A stretch of 64,000 bases of DNA. It comes from a virus. Every line of letters begins with the position of its first letter. The stretch's first letter is position 1. A model generated the notes under the pieces. The model did no database searches, was not told the origin of the DNA, and worked only from the letters and a program-made list of their open reading frames with translations. The DNA lies in IMG/VR virus record IMGVR_UViG_3300028196_000007, positions 1-64,000 of that record, one strand, 5' to 3'. Position numbers and translations under genes: made by a program. Below are positions 34,734 to 43,827 of this stretch, piece after piece.

Positions 34734-35486
34734 TTACTCGTTAAATAAATCATCAAATGCTGATTCAACATCTTTTGTTGATGATACGCCTGTTGCTGCA
34801 GCTGTTGATGTTTGAGCTGGAGCTGCTTCACCACCATCTGGGTTCAACCATTCTTCCAATACAGCTTTTAAGTCATCGTATGAATTTTTTCTAAAAATTT
34901 CAAAGATTTCTTTTTGTCCACTAACAATTTTATCTGCAATGTTTGCATCTGTTGTTGCTGGTGTCTGATTTGGTTTTACACGGATTGCAGTTTTAGGATA
35001 GTTCCCTACTCCTTCTGCTGGTGTGAATTCTACAGAGATATCTCTACCAGATTTTACATCTGTGATATCACCATAGTCTGGGTCTGAAATAAATCCTAGC
35101 AATTCAGTATATACCTGCTTACCAAATCCCCAAAATTTAACACCATCAGATTCTTCTCCTCTAACAATAACTGGCACATAACATCTCATTTTCGGTGATA
35201 GTTTTCTTGCCAATTTAAAGTCATCAGATTTACCTGTTGCTCTAAGCTTTTGTGCAAACTCTTCTACTGGGTCTGCTTCGCCATAAGTTACTGGTGATAG
35301 GTAATTCTTTTTACCTAAGTCATAGTGAAAATACATTTCAATAAACGGATTTTCTTTGTTGTGTTGGTAAGGTACAATTCTTACTTGGTTCTTACCTGGT
35401 TCAGGTTTCCACAAGTTGTCTTGTCTTCCTGTTTGTGTTTGTAAGTTATTTAACTTACGTCGGATTGCTTCTAAATCAATAGCCAT
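34734..35486 (-). CDS. gp32: ssDNA-binding protein gp32
   Basis: 250 residues with the T4 gp32-like layout: an N-terminal Arg/Lys segment RRKLNNLQTQTGRQDNLWKP for cooperativity, an OB-fold core (VRIVPYQHNKENPFIEMYFHY, GVKFWGFGKQVYTEL), then Ala/Thr-rich linker and the acidic tail DVESAFDDLFNE that recruits partner proteins. The T4 zinc cysteines are absent, as in several marine relatives. AGGAG lies before the ATG. Confidence 0.92.
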   Translation of the reverse strand: MAIDLEAIRRKLNNLQTQTGRQDNLWKPEPGKNQVRIVPYQHNKENPFIEMYFHYDLGKKNYLSPVTYGEADPVEEFAQKLRATGKSDDFKLARKLSPKMRCYVPVIVRGEESDGVKFWGFGKQVYTELLGFISDPDYGDITDVKSGRDISVEFTPAEGVGNYPKTAIRVKPNQTPATTDANIADKIVSGQKEIFEIFRKNSYDDLKAVLEEWLNPDGGEAAPAQTSTAAATGVSSTKDVESAFDDLFNE

Positions 35487-35517
35487 TTTTTTCTCCTGTT
35501 TTTAATTATTATTTAGT

Positions 35518-35545
35518 TAATATAACAAAAATATTCCACATTATA
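35518..35545 (-). promoter_or_regulatory. TTATATTA-type phage promoter before gp32
   Basis: Sense strand TATAATGTGGAATATTTTTGTTATATTA, a family copy with TGTGGAA for TNTCGGA, about 31 nt before the gp32 ATG and overlapping the uvsE stop. Confidence 0.55.
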
Positions 35546-36557
35546 AAACTTTATGTAAACTATTTTTGTATTTTTTTAAGTAGCCTATTACAGCTATTTC
35601 CTTATGCTTTGCTTCGACAACCACATCGATGTCTAGACCATAGTCGTTGATTTCGTCTACAACTAAGTCTGAATGTGCTTGTACTTTTATTTTTTGAGAT
35701 TCCTTGTGTAGCTTTTCCATAGTAGGATATTCGGATAACTTTTCCATTGGTATATTACTGTTTTTAAGAAAAGTTTCAACTATGAGTCCTTGTTCTCGCC
35801 TACGTGATTCGGAATAATGAGTACAAGGTTTTACATCACCCCATGTAGATGCTGCTAGTTTTAGTGCTTGTTCTTCGGTAAGACCACCTGTACAGAATTT
35901 GTGGTGGTGATAATCGAATACAATAGGTATACCTGTATTTTGGAATACACCTGTATATAAATCTTGAACTGAATACATGCTAGCTTTGTCGTCGTTTTCC
36001 ACTGTTAACCTGGATTTTGCTGATTCTGATAATTTGTCGAAATTATTGCAAAACCTAACAAGAGCTGTTTCCTTGTTGCCATAAGCACCGCCAACATGTA
36101 TATTGATTTTTGCCATACGTGTTCGTGGTAAACCCATAAGGTCCATAATTTGAGCAGACTTATTAAGTTCGTTCCAAGCACCTTCTACTGTTTTTTGAGT
36201 TGGTGAAGCTAGCACTGTAAACTGGCCTGGGTGGAATGACAACCTTTGGCCATAACCTTGAGCCAAGTCGCCAGCTTGCTTTAATAGCACACATAATTCA
36301 TCGTAGCCAGGCAGGTCTGTAAATTCATATTCAGACATCCACGGATATATGTCACTAGACATACGGAATACTTTTATTCCATTGTCCTCATTCCATTGAA
36401 TAATCTTGATTAAGTCTTTGGTATTTGCTATACACAATTCTGACACATAGTCTAGACCTTTTGCATCGAATGTTCGCCTAATCATTGAGCGGCCTGTGTA
36501 TATACCTTGTTTTCGTAAGTGCATGTTTATACATGCGTATCCTAATTGCTTTGCCAT
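35541..36557 (-). CDS. uvdE: UV damage endonuclease UvsE (UvdE)
   Basis: 338 residues with the UvdE TIM-barrel motifs: LGYACINMHLR at the start, RMSSDIYPWMSEY, LSFHPGQFTVLASP, INIHVGGAYG, LTVENDDKASMY, VFDYHHHKFC and KVQAHSDLVVDE. These supply the three-metal site. It nicks 5' to UV photoproducts, so the phage can start repair of its own DNA, useful in sunlit water. The ATG lies about 6 nt after a strong TTATATTA promoter element. Confidence 0.95.
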   Translation of the reverse strand: MAKQLGYACINMHLRKQGIYTGRSMIRRTFDAKGLDYVSELCIANTKDLIKIIQWNEDNGIKVFRMSSDIYPWMSEYEFTDLPGYDELCVLLKQAGDLAQGYGQRLSFHPGQFTVLASPTQKTVEGAWNELNKSAQIMDLMGLPRTRMAKINIHVGGAYGNKETALVRFCNNFDKLSESAKSRLTVENDDKASMYSVQDLYTGVFQNTGIPIVFDYHHHKFCTGGLTEEQALKLAASTWGDVKPCTHYSESRRREQGLIVETFLKNSNIPMEKLSEYPTMEKLHKESQKIKVQAHSDLVVDEINDYGLDIDVVVEAKHKEIAVIGYLKKYKNSLHKVL

Positions 36558-36562
36558 ATTCT

Positions 36563-36590
36563 ATAATATAATAAATTTTTCCGACATATA
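36563..36590 (-). promoter_or_regulatory. TCGGA/TTATATTA-type phage promoter
   Basis: Sense strand TATATGTCGGAAAAATTTATTATATTAT, 6 nt before the uvdE ATG. Confidence 0.65.
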
Positions 36591-36594
36591 AAAA

Positions 36595-36939
36595 TTATTT
36601 CCATAATATTTGTATACAAACTAGTGTCGTTGCTAATACAAGTGAAACTGCAGTTTTTGTTGTTATACCTTCTCCCATAAAAATCCATGTTAATACAACA
36701 AACGATATCATTCCTGTGCCAAAGCCTATAAATCTGCCTGGCCAAAGCAAGCCATCAAAGTGAGCTACAACATGTTTGGTAGCAAATATAAACATATAGG
36801 ATATTATACTTCCCATGCCTATTGATAAAATTATTGGATTTTTTTCGAACCATTTCCATATGAATTGGCCGTTTGTCTGGAACCAGATTAGAGACTGGCC
36901 CGCGAAGAATAGTACTATTGCTAGTGTCAATTGTTTCAT
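36595..36939 (-). CDS. Small four-helix membrane protein
   Basis: 114 residues with four predicted transmembrane segments: LTLAIVLFFAGQSLIWF, IILSIGMGSIISYMFIFA, FIGFGTGMISFVVLTWIFM and SLVLATTLVCIQIL. A single GEGITTKT loop joins the last two. The layout recalls DMT-type small transporters but no substrate motif is visible. It may alter the host membrane during infection. Confidence 0.65.
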   Translation of the reverse strand: MKQLTLAIVLFFAGQSLIWFQTNGQFIWKWFEKNPIILSIGMGSIISYMFIFATKHVVAHFDGLLWPGRFIGFGTGMISFVVLTWIFMGEGITTKTAVSLVLATTLVCIQILWK

Positions 36940-36975
36940 TCGTTAATTATTATTCGTTATTACTTATTTATATAT

Positions 36976-37002
36976 AAATATACACAAATTATCCGAGATA
37001 TA
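36976..37002 (-). promoter_or_regulatory. TCGGA-type phage promoter
   Basis: Sense strand TATATCTCGGATAATTTGTGTATATTT, about 36 nt before the membrane protein gene. Confidence 0.55.
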
Positions 37003-37041
37003 AAAATTTTTTGATGTTTTTTTTATAAAGTTATTAACAAT

Positions 37042-37443
37042 TTATTTTTTAACTTTTATGTATATAACTTCTTTTACTGATGTATCTATTCTTCTCAAGC
37101 CTTCATCATTTGTTACAAGTATTGAGTTTCTATAGTTATCCCATTCTAATTGAAAGCGAGTATCTAAAACACCATTGTTGCATATTTTTATACATTCATT
37201 TAATGCGTTTATTGTATATAAAGTGTTTGTCTGCTTTTTTCTATGTAAAGAAATAGTATCAGGTATTATCTCTATTTTGTTTGTCGAGTCTATATTATAT
37301 GTACACATCAACTCAGACTTGTTCTCTTCGTTATTAAGTATAAACAACTTGTTATATAATATGTCGTATGTGTCGACAATTCTATCTATAGTTTTTGTAA
37401 GAAACTTTGATTTTGTAAATGTGCATAGTAATTGTGATTTCAT
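37042..37443 (-). CDS. Hypothetical protein, 133 aa
   Basis: Not recognised. It is beta-rich with repeated short strands (KSELMCTYNIDSTN, QLEWDNYRNSILVTNDEG). No signal peptide or membrane segment. The start overlaps the stop of the 678-residue gene by one base, so it is the last gene of that unit. Confidence 0.6.
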   Translation of the reverse strand: MKSQLLCTFTKSKFLTKTIDRIVDTYDILYNKLFILNNEENKSELMCTYNIDSTNKIEIIPDTISLHRKKQTNTLYTINALNECIKICNNGVLDTRFQLEWDNYRNSILVTNDEGLRRIDTSVKEVIYIKVKK

Positions 37444-39479
37444 TATATCTTTCCTAATACTCTTCTTCCAGGTATTATACTACCACCACTTACTGAAAAT
37501 GATAGTGTTGATTCAGAGCCTGAACGGAAGTCTACTTGTGTATATTTTGTTCCATTTTCTGATATTGAATGTAATATCCATGCTTTAACAGAGCAATGCC
37601 CTGCTCCTTGAATAGAAGAGTCAACAACAACGCCTGGAATATATTTGCCATCTTTAACAGCATCATTCATTGTCATAGCTTTTAATCTGTCTTCTCTAAA
37701 TTCTTTACCACTTTTAAGAAATTCGTAAGCTTTTCCACTAGGGTCTGCTCCATAAACTTTAAATAAAGGTAGTTCGGTTCTACCAAAATACATTTCTTTT
37801 TCTAGCTCAACAAATTCTTCTAATACTTTTGATACGTCTTTTATACTTCCTTTAGAGCTTTTTAACATAGCATTAAGATGCTGATACCCCATTACGTTTA
37901 TCATAATTTTTAGCACATATTTTCTGCCTTCATCTACACTTGATATTGACATTTTTTTAGGACCTGCTGATTGTGATGTTCTGTCTATTCCATCATCTGG
38001 AGCATCTAACATCTTTGACAACGTACTCCATTCACTGTTAGCAAGACTTAACAACATATCGATTTCTTTGTAGTTATTCTGCATTGCAAGTTTAGAACAC
38101 ATTTCAGCATAAGCGTTATATGAATATTTCTGCTTTGCCTCTTTAATTAGTTTTGATGAAGTGTTAAATCTTTTTTTCATAAAAGAATTTAATTTAGGTG
38201 TAGGCTTTGTTGTTTTCATACTTAGTTTTTTAACAATTCCACCACTAAAGTTTTTAATTTTATCTTTTGCCTTTACTATCAAATCTGTAAATGTATCTTT
38301 AATAAATTTTAATCCCTGCTTAAAGTAATCTCCTAGGCCTTCGCTTAGAATAAATTTTGATTCTTCGTATTTAAGTATTTCGTTTGTAAGCTGGAGTCTC
38401 CACGTATCACCTGGTGATTTTGTACCATACATATCTCTAAAGCTTCCAACAATTCTACCTAGTTGTGCGCCACCATCAGATTTTTTATTACTTATCTGAT
38501 AGAATTCATCACCTGATTCTGTGGTACATTTACCATTACTATCAAACGTAACTTTATCTTTTGCAATATTTGCAATTAGTGTTGCTGGCTGTGATTTTGT
38601 AATAATTGTGTCTGCTGTATTATCTTTAAATCCTTTTGAATCTAGATTTTCATTTCCATATCCTGAACTATAAAACTTATTTATACTTTTATGTATAAAA
38701 TTCCAGCCTTTACATCCGTGAGCCTCTGCAAATTTTTGTACGCCTATTGCTAATTGTAGAGCTTGTAATAAATCTGGTATAGCTGTTAGCTTGCCTTTTA
38801 ACTCACTGCCTCCTGCAGATTCACTTCCTAGTGCGCCTTCAAATGCAGATATTGCAGCTTGTTGGTCCGCGAGTGTCACATTAGGATTCATTATTTTATT
38901 ATAGTGAGATACAGCATCGAAATACAGACCTGTACATGCAGCTGACTCTAGTGTTTTTTCGTTCCAGCTTACGTTAGATGAGCTCTTACCTTTGCCAACT
39001 TTACCAAACATTTGTTTAGCTGCAGCCTTTGATGCTGTAATTTTATATACATCGCTACCTGATTTTACATAAAATGTAATACCTGAACTTATATTAACTT
39101 CGATTGCATTGTCAACAGGTGGTGATTTGAAGAACGGTCCTTTAGGTGCAGTAACTCCGCCTTTTGCAAATAAAGAATCTGTATTTTTAATTGAAACAAA
39201 TTCAGTTCCAACAGAGTATTTATCTTCATATACAGAAGCTTCAGTTAGTAAGCTTTCTTTACTTACTATTTTTCCAACCTCTACACAAAATTGTTGGAAT
39301 CTCTTTTCATCTCTATATGGATTTTTTATACTATCAATATACGCGGATATAAAATCGTCGGAATATTTGTAGTCTCGTAAGACCGCTTCAAGTAACTCAA
39401 GATGATTTCTATTTTTTGGGTCAGGCATTCCGTCATTTACTCTATATGCCCAATCTGTAATTAAATGATTTATATTCAT
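37443..39479 (-). CDS. Large hypothetical protein, 678 aa
   Basis: Not recognised. It contains several domain-like stretches: a helical start (HLELLEAVLRDYKYSDDFIS), a middle beta region, a basic segment near 390-450 rich in Lys, and a C-terminal beta part. KESLLTEAS and KFILSEGLG fit the prohead protease consensus (L/I)xE. A late-type motif lies just before the start, consistent with a virion protein. Confidence 0.65.
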   Translation of the reverse strand: MNINHLITDWAYRVNDGMPDPKNRNHLELLEAVLRDYKYSDDFISAYIDSIKNPYRDEKRFQQFCVEVGKIVSKESLLTEASVYEDKYSVGTEFVSIKNTDSLFAKGGVTAPKGPFFKSPPVDNAIEVNISSGITFYVKSGSDVYKITASKAAAKQMFGKVGKGKSSSNVSWNEKTLESAACTGLYFDAVSHYNKIMNPNVTLADQQAAISAFEGALGSESAGGSELKGKLTAIPDLLQALQLAIGVQKFAEAHGCKGWNFIHKSINKFYSSGYGNENLDSKGFKDNTADTIITKSQPATLIANIAKDKVTFDSNGKCTTESGDEFYQISNKKSDGGAQLGRIVGSFRDMYGTKSPGDTWRLQLTNEILKYEESKFILSEGLGDYFKQGLKFIKDTFTDLIVKAKDKIKNFSGGIVKKLSMKTTKPTPKLNSFMKKRFNTSSKLIKEAKQKYSYNAYAEMCSKLAMQNNYKEIDMLLSLANSEWSTLSKMLDAPDDGIDRTSQSAGPKKMSISSVDEGRKYVLKIMINVMGYQHLNAMLKSSKGSIKDVSKVLEEFVELEKEMYFGRTELPLFKVYGADPSGKAYEFLKSGKEFREDRLKAMTMNDAVKDGKYIPGVVVDSSIQGAGHCSVKAWILHSISENGTKYTQVDFRSGSESTLSFSVSGGSIIPGRRVLGKI

Positions 39480-39496
39480 AGTTATCCCTTTATCTA

Positions 39497-39506
39497 TATA
39501 AATATC
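39497..39506 (-). promoter_or_regulatory. Late-type promoter motif GATATTTATA
   Basis: Sense GATATTTATA about 18 nt before the 678-residue gene and directly after the family A polymerase gene. Confidence 0.55.
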
Positions 39507-39509
39507 AAA

Positions 39510-40520
39510 TTAGAGGTCCAAAGACCTCATATTGTGATAGTCTCTACCTATTTTAAGCTTAGTAGGAAAAACCATTAGTTTCTTTATTTCCTTTAAAATT
39601 TCTTTTCCATCATCTGAACTAATATCAAATACAAAAGCATCGTATACATAAAGAATCATCTTGCTAAATTTATTTTCTAACATATCTAAAATATTTTTTA
39701 GATTTTCAGAATTCTTTTCTGTTTCGAATGCTTGTATAAAATAGTTAAATAATTTTTGAGGATTCATATCCTTAAAATTTCTTTTATAAAACCTTCGCTT
39801 TAAAATTGGTGTTTCTATATAACCTTTACTATTATAAATATCCCACAACTTAAAAATATAATCATTAGTCTTGCTGAAATATTCTATATGTAAAAACTCT
39901 TTTGGAATACCTCCATATAGTATTTGAAAACTTATTTTTTTAGAGTCATTATATTGCTCATCGGTTAGGTTATCTGTGTCGAAATAAAGTTTACCTAGAT
40001 ATTTGTGGAAACTACCTTCTGGCTGTTCTATGCCTATAAGCTCTGCAATTAGTCTAAGATGATACGCGTCATAGTCAAGCTCTGCAATAATACCACCTTG
40101 ATGCCTGCTTATGTATTTCATTCTTGTGCCGTCTTCTTTATTAAGAGCAGCATAGTTTATACCATTTTTAGAGTTGGAAGGTCTGCCTGTAGTTGTGAAT
40201 ACGTTGTATTTTGTATACTCAAATCCATCTTCAGTCCACAAGCCGCTTTCTTCAATTTTTCTAAAAGTATTAACAACATTATCATTATAAGATTGAAATA
40301 TGCTATCAGACACATCAGGAATCGCATGCGATATAGCGTTTAAATGGTCTTTTTCTTCTCTAATCTTGTTAGAAGGTATAATGTCATATATGTTATATCG
40401 ATCACCGTAAAGCCTTTTATAAAAAGTGTTTATAGGCAAATCTAGACTATGAATATCTATAGACTTGTTATTGTGTAGATAGTGTTTTATTTGTATTTTA
40501 TTTCGAAGTTCAGATAACAT
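39510..40520 (-). CDS. Short family A DNA polymerase core
   Basis: 336 residues showing only the palm and fingers of Pol I. TTTGRPS at 109-115, motif A LDYDAYHLRLIAEL with Asp149, motif B SKKISFQILYGG with the O-helix Lys and YG (202-203), and motif C YVYDAFVF with Asp294 where the usual sequence is VHDE. Both metal-binding aspartates remain, so synthesis is possible, but no 3'-5' or 5'-3' exonuclease is present and the thumb is reduced. The genome also encodes DnaE, so this may serve repair, gap filling or priming. Promoter 5 nt upstream. Confidence 0.82.
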   Translation of the reverse strand: MLSELRNKIQIKHYLHNNKSIDIHSLDLPINTFYKRLYGDRYNIYDIIPSNKIREEKDHLNAISHAIPDVSDSIFQSYNDNVVNTFRKIEESGLWTEDGFEYTKYNVFTTTGRPSNSKNGINYAALNKEDGTRMKYISRHQGGIIAELDYDAYHLRLIAELIGIEQPEGSFHKYLGKLYFDTDNLTDEQYNDSKKISFQILYGGIPKEFLHIEYFSKTNDYIFKLWDIYNSKGYIETPILKRRFYKRNFKDMNPQKLFNYFIQAFETEKNSENLKNILDMLENKFSKMILYVYDAFVFDISSDDGKEILKEIKKLMVFPTKLKIGRDYHNMRSLDL

Positions 40521-40525
40521 GTATC

Positions 40526-40552
40526 TAATATAACAAAATTATCTGAAATATA
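40526..40552 (-). promoter_or_regulatory. TCAGA/TTATATTA-type phage promoter
   Basis: Sense strand TATATTTCAGATAATTTTGTTATATTA, 5 nt before the polymerase ATG; a member of the recurrent family. Confidence 0.6.
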
Positions 40553-40555
40553 AAA

Positions 40556-41386
40556 TTATTTAGGTAGTTTTATTTTTGGCCTGTAATATGGGTCGTCGTT
40601 TACATCATATATATATTTTGCGCACCAATAATTATCTCTAACTTCTGCGTCAAATTTTTCACAAACTCCATTTTCATAAAAAAAGCAATTTGCACAATTT
40701 TGATTAGGAGGCACCAAAGCGTTAACTTGTTCAGTTCCTAAGTTGCCTATCTGAAATGCTGCTGGTAAATTTGTAGGTACTAGCATTTCCCCTCCTTCGT
40801 ATATTCTTCTACCATCAGGACTTGTAGATACGCCTTTAGGGTTTGCTGGCCAATTCATATAGTCTGTAGGTAGTACAAATTTATGAATATTTTTTATTGT
40901 CTGCTTCGCTTCCAATATTGCCTCATAATTAAGCCCTACAGCTTTTGTAGAAATTTTTAATTTTATTTCTACCCATAATAAGTTTTTATGATAAGGTGTG
41001 CTGTCTTTTTTAAAGTACTTATACTGCTCTTTGTCAACCTCGCATATTGCGCCTGTATTTTGTACTTCTGTAAAATATCTAGTATACTCACCTTTTTCTA
41101 TTTCTTTTTCTGTAAGTTTGTGTTTATAAGGAACAGGTTCCCTAAAGTTTCTATTATACTCAGGCTTTATCTCGTCATATAAAATGTTGTTTTTAGATGC
41201 CTGAAATGGATACAGCCGCATATTTTTCTGTACTTCTTTTGTCATTGACTCACCACCAAAAGGGTTGCCAGCATAGAATACTATCGGACCTATATATTCT
41301 GCAATTCGACCTTTTTTATCTTTTGTCATCCACTCTTTACCTGGAGTAAATCCTTTCGTAATATATTTCTTTTTATATACTCTCAT
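40556..41386 (-). CDS. Putative structural protein with Cys cluster, 276 aa
   Basis: Not assigned to a named family. Near residues 230-262, NCANCFFYENGVCEKF then YWCAKY form a four-Cys cluster (CxxC...C...WC) seen in uncharacterised marine phage proteins and resembling a high-potential iron-sulfur-type arrangement. The rest is beta-rich. It sits after baseplate genes, so a virion role is likely. Confidence 0.6.
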   Translation of the reverse strand: MRVYKKKYITKGFTPGKEWMTKDKKGRIAEYIGPIVFYAGNPFGGESMTKEVQKNMRLYPFQASKNNILYDEIKPEYNRNFREPVPYKHKLTEKEIEKGEYTRYFTEVQNTGAICEVDKEQYKYFKKDSTPYHKNLLWVEIKLKISTKAVGLNYEAILEAKQTIKNIHKFVLPTDYMNWPANPKGVSTSPDGRRIYEGGEMLVPTNLPAAFQIGNLGTEQVNALVPPNQNCANCFFYENGVCEKFDAEVRDNYWCAKYIYDVNDDPYYRPKIKLPK

Positions 41387-41393
41387 GATAAAC

Positions 41394-43418
41394 CTATTCT
41401 GCTATTCTTAATGCAGTTTCTATACTTGTTGTCCAGTCTTGTTGAGATACAGAATGTTTTATACTTGTCACTTGAAACTGGTGCTTTACGGCAAGTACAG
41501 ATGACGTTTGGTCTGTTGTAAACATCATCCCCCAGTGCAGCCCTCCTATTCCATCAAACGTTCCATCAAAACCAATAGGTACTACAGTACCACCTACATC
41601 AGTTGGTGGTTTTATTTTATTCCAATATGCTTTCATAGCTCCTTTAACTTCATCAACAGCTTCATCGTCTCTATTATCAGCTAGCGTTGCCATTGCATCT
41701 TCAAGTGCTTTTTTAGGGTCTGCAGCTTCACCATCTCCACTTTTTGAAGTACCTCCTGAATCCGGACGGCATTTTTCACCAAAATTAAGAGTATTGTCAA
41801 GCTGCTGGTTTCCCATCATTGTATCTTTTATACCTTCAGCATAATCGAAGTACGCTCCTTGTGGTTCATCTGTATTTTTAGCTCCTTTTTTAGTTTTTCT
41901 TTGGGTTCCCATCATTATAGAATGTCGAAGTGCTTGAGGTATTTCAGTACTCATTCCCCAATTTCTACAAGACGTGTTACCATATATATTTAAGTTAGGA
42001 TAGGTTGTTATATTTGGTACATAGTTCTTGTCTATTATTCTCATTGTTGAAGGGTCTGACGGGTCGTCTACTAGTTCTATATTCCAAAAACCACCACACA
42101 CGTCGTTAACTTTTCTTGCAACTTTAAGTACATACTCATCTATTGTTTTAGAATCCTGAAATGTTTTCCAAAGAAAGAATGTGTTTAGAAGTACTCTTCC
42201 TAAGTACAAGTAACCGTTAGAATGAACTGCAGGTTTGGCTCCTTGCAGACCTTGTGCTTTTTTAATACCAAATGATGAACCATTATCACCGCCTGTTGCA
42301 TTTCCGCTATACCAGTGAAACCTACCTGGAATTAAACAAACCCATGGGTCAGCTGACGCATAAGGCAGACCTGCAGGACATTTCATTCTAGATTCTGAAC
42401 TATCAAGTCTCCATACAAAACCTTTGTTCCATTTTATCATATGTGATTCAATACCTACTGATTTAAGTACTTTACTTTTTGCGTGGCCTGGAGTTACTGG
42501 TGCCATACCTGAAACTATAGTTGACTCCCACCAGTTCCATGTCACATAATAATTCATAGTTGGAGAACCAAAAAATCCTGTTACGTTATCCCACCACGAT
42601 GTGTCTTCTTTTGCATCTTCATCTAGATTTACCGAACCTCCGGCATAAATCGTTTGTATTTTCCACGGATGGTTTTCTCTTATATTTCTTTCAGCAATAT
42701 CTTTTAGTGCAACTTTCATCCAATTTCCATTACCATCACCTTTGTCATCTTCTTCTTTACCAGCACAGCCTGCAGCTCCTTTATTTGAAACATCAATAGG
42801 TCCACTTATGTAAGCTTTACCTGGTGAATCTATTGTAATATCACACGAATAAGATTTTGTTGCAGGATCGAACGACCAATTGAAGTCTGATATAACACCT
42901 AGCATAGCATCCATACATCCTTTTTCTGCTTTAATCTTATCCTGTATATCTATCTGTCCTTGATTCCAACTTTCAAAACTTGTTGCAGAAAGCTTTGTTA
43001 TTGTTCCACCAGCAGAATCCATGTTCCAACCCCATTGAGCAAAAGCTGTAAGTCCTGGTACGAAGTAAGCACGCTGAGCTTTTTTAAGCTGGTCTAAAGA
43101 ATATAGCGTAAATTTAACTGTAGATTTTTTCATAGAACCGTTAGTACCTGTTGTATTAACTTCTATAGATTGTAATACAGGTGATGCAACAAGTCTTCCA
43201 CTAGCTGCTTTATCATAAAAATCTGATTGTTTTCTTTTTTCGTACCCTGCTATAGGCATTGGTTCGCTTGAAAAAGATGTTAGATGCATCCAGGGTTTCT
43301 TTGAAACTTTCCATTTAGATGCAGGATTTGCTTTACCTCTTGCATTTATTTCATCTGCCACTGCATCTGGAATAGTAGCATTATTCAAATAAAAAGATGA
43401 TGGTTTTTGCATTGCCAT
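41394..43418 (-). CDS. Putative baseplate hub protein, 674 aa
   Basis: A large structural protein. The N-terminus is followed by domains with VLQSIEVNTTGTNGSMKKST and TVKFTLYSLDQLKKAQRAYF, resembling the first barrel of tail hub proteins (gp27/gpD type); the C-terminus AVKHQFQVTSIKHSVSQQDW then TTSIETALRI is the matching hub ending. A long insertion lies between. It would form the central baseplate hub below the tube. It is 3 nt downstream of the LysM protein. Confidence 0.6.
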   Translation of the reverse strand: MAMQKPSSFYLNNATIPDAVADEINARGKANPASKWKVSKKPWMHLTSFSSEPMPIAGYEKRKQSDFYDKAASGRLVASPVLQSIEVNTTGTNGSMKKSTVKFTLYSLDQLKKAQRAYFVPGLTAFAQWGWNMDSAGGTITKLSATSFESWNQGQIDIQDKIKAEKGCMDAMLGVISDFNWSFDPATKSYSCDITIDSPGKAYISGPIDVSNKGAAGCAGKEEDDKGDGNGNWMKVALKDIAERNIRENHPWKIQTIYAGGSVNLDEDAKEDTSWWDNVTGFFGSPTMNYYVTWNWWESTIVSGMAPVTPGHAKSKVLKSVGIESHMIKWNKGFVWRLDSSESRMKCPAGLPYASADPWVCLIPGRFHWYSGNATGGDNGSSFGIKKAQGLQGAKPAVHSNGYLYLGRVLLNTFFLWKTFQDSKTIDEYVLKVARKVNDVCGGFWNIELVDDPSDPSTMRIIDKNYVPNITTYPNLNIYGNTSCRNWGMSTEIPQALRHSIMMGTQRKTKKGAKNTDEPQGAYFDYAEGIKDTMMGNQQLDNTLNFGEKCRPDSGGTSKSGDGEAADPKKALEDAMATLADNRDDEAVDEVKGAMKAYWNKIKPPTDVGGTVVPIGFDGTFDGIGGLHWGMMFTTDQTSSVLAVKHQFQVTSIKHSVSQQDWTTSIETALRIAE

Positions 43419-43420
43419 AA

Positions 43421-43825
43421 TTATTCCTCTTCTGTTTCAGGCTGCGGTGCCTGATATAACCTTTCTTTTAACATTGCTTGATATTCATCTATTATTTTAG
43501 GTAGTCTATCAGGATGAGGTATTCTAATTCTCTGTCCTGGTTTAACATACATTGAACCTTTACCTATTCCTTCTTTCATACTTGTTGTAATACCATAATT
43601 AGTAGATCTGTCAAGCTTATTTCCATTAGCTATAATCCACCACAGCGTTACGTCATCATAATATTGGTATGCTAAATTATCAAGTCTATCCTCTTGTAAC
43701 ACATCGATATAATAATCATCTACGTGTCGTTCTATTTTAGGATATATTATTGTTGCATAAACCTTTTTAGGTTTTAAATTAAATTTGTCAGTTCTTTTAG
43801 TTTTATTAGACTCATATCTTTTCAT
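43421..43825 (-). CDS. LysM-containing baseplate protein (gp53-like)
   Basis: 134 residues. DRLDNLAYQYYDDVTLWWII followed by GIGKGSMYVKPGQRIRIP is a LysM fold, as in T4 baseplate wedge protein gp53 and related small wedge proteins. Basic N-terminus and acidic C-terminal tail. The domain binds within the virion rather than peptidoglycan in such phages. Short intergenic gaps tie it to the hub gene and the 779-residue gene. Confidence 0.72.
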   Translation of the reverse strand: MKRYESNKTKRTDKFNLKPKKVYATIIYPKIERHVDDYYIDVLQEDRLDNLAYQYYDDVTLWWIIANGNKLDRSTNYGITTSMKEGIGKGSMYVKPGQRIRIPHPDRLPKIIDEYQAMLKERLYQAPQPETEEE

Positions 43826-43827
43826 TG

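Noticed and set aside
36542-36745. 67-codon minus-strand ORF over the membrane protein gene
   Set aside because: Out of frame with the four-helix membrane protein, overlaps its coding region fully, and lacks a ribosome site or family pattern.
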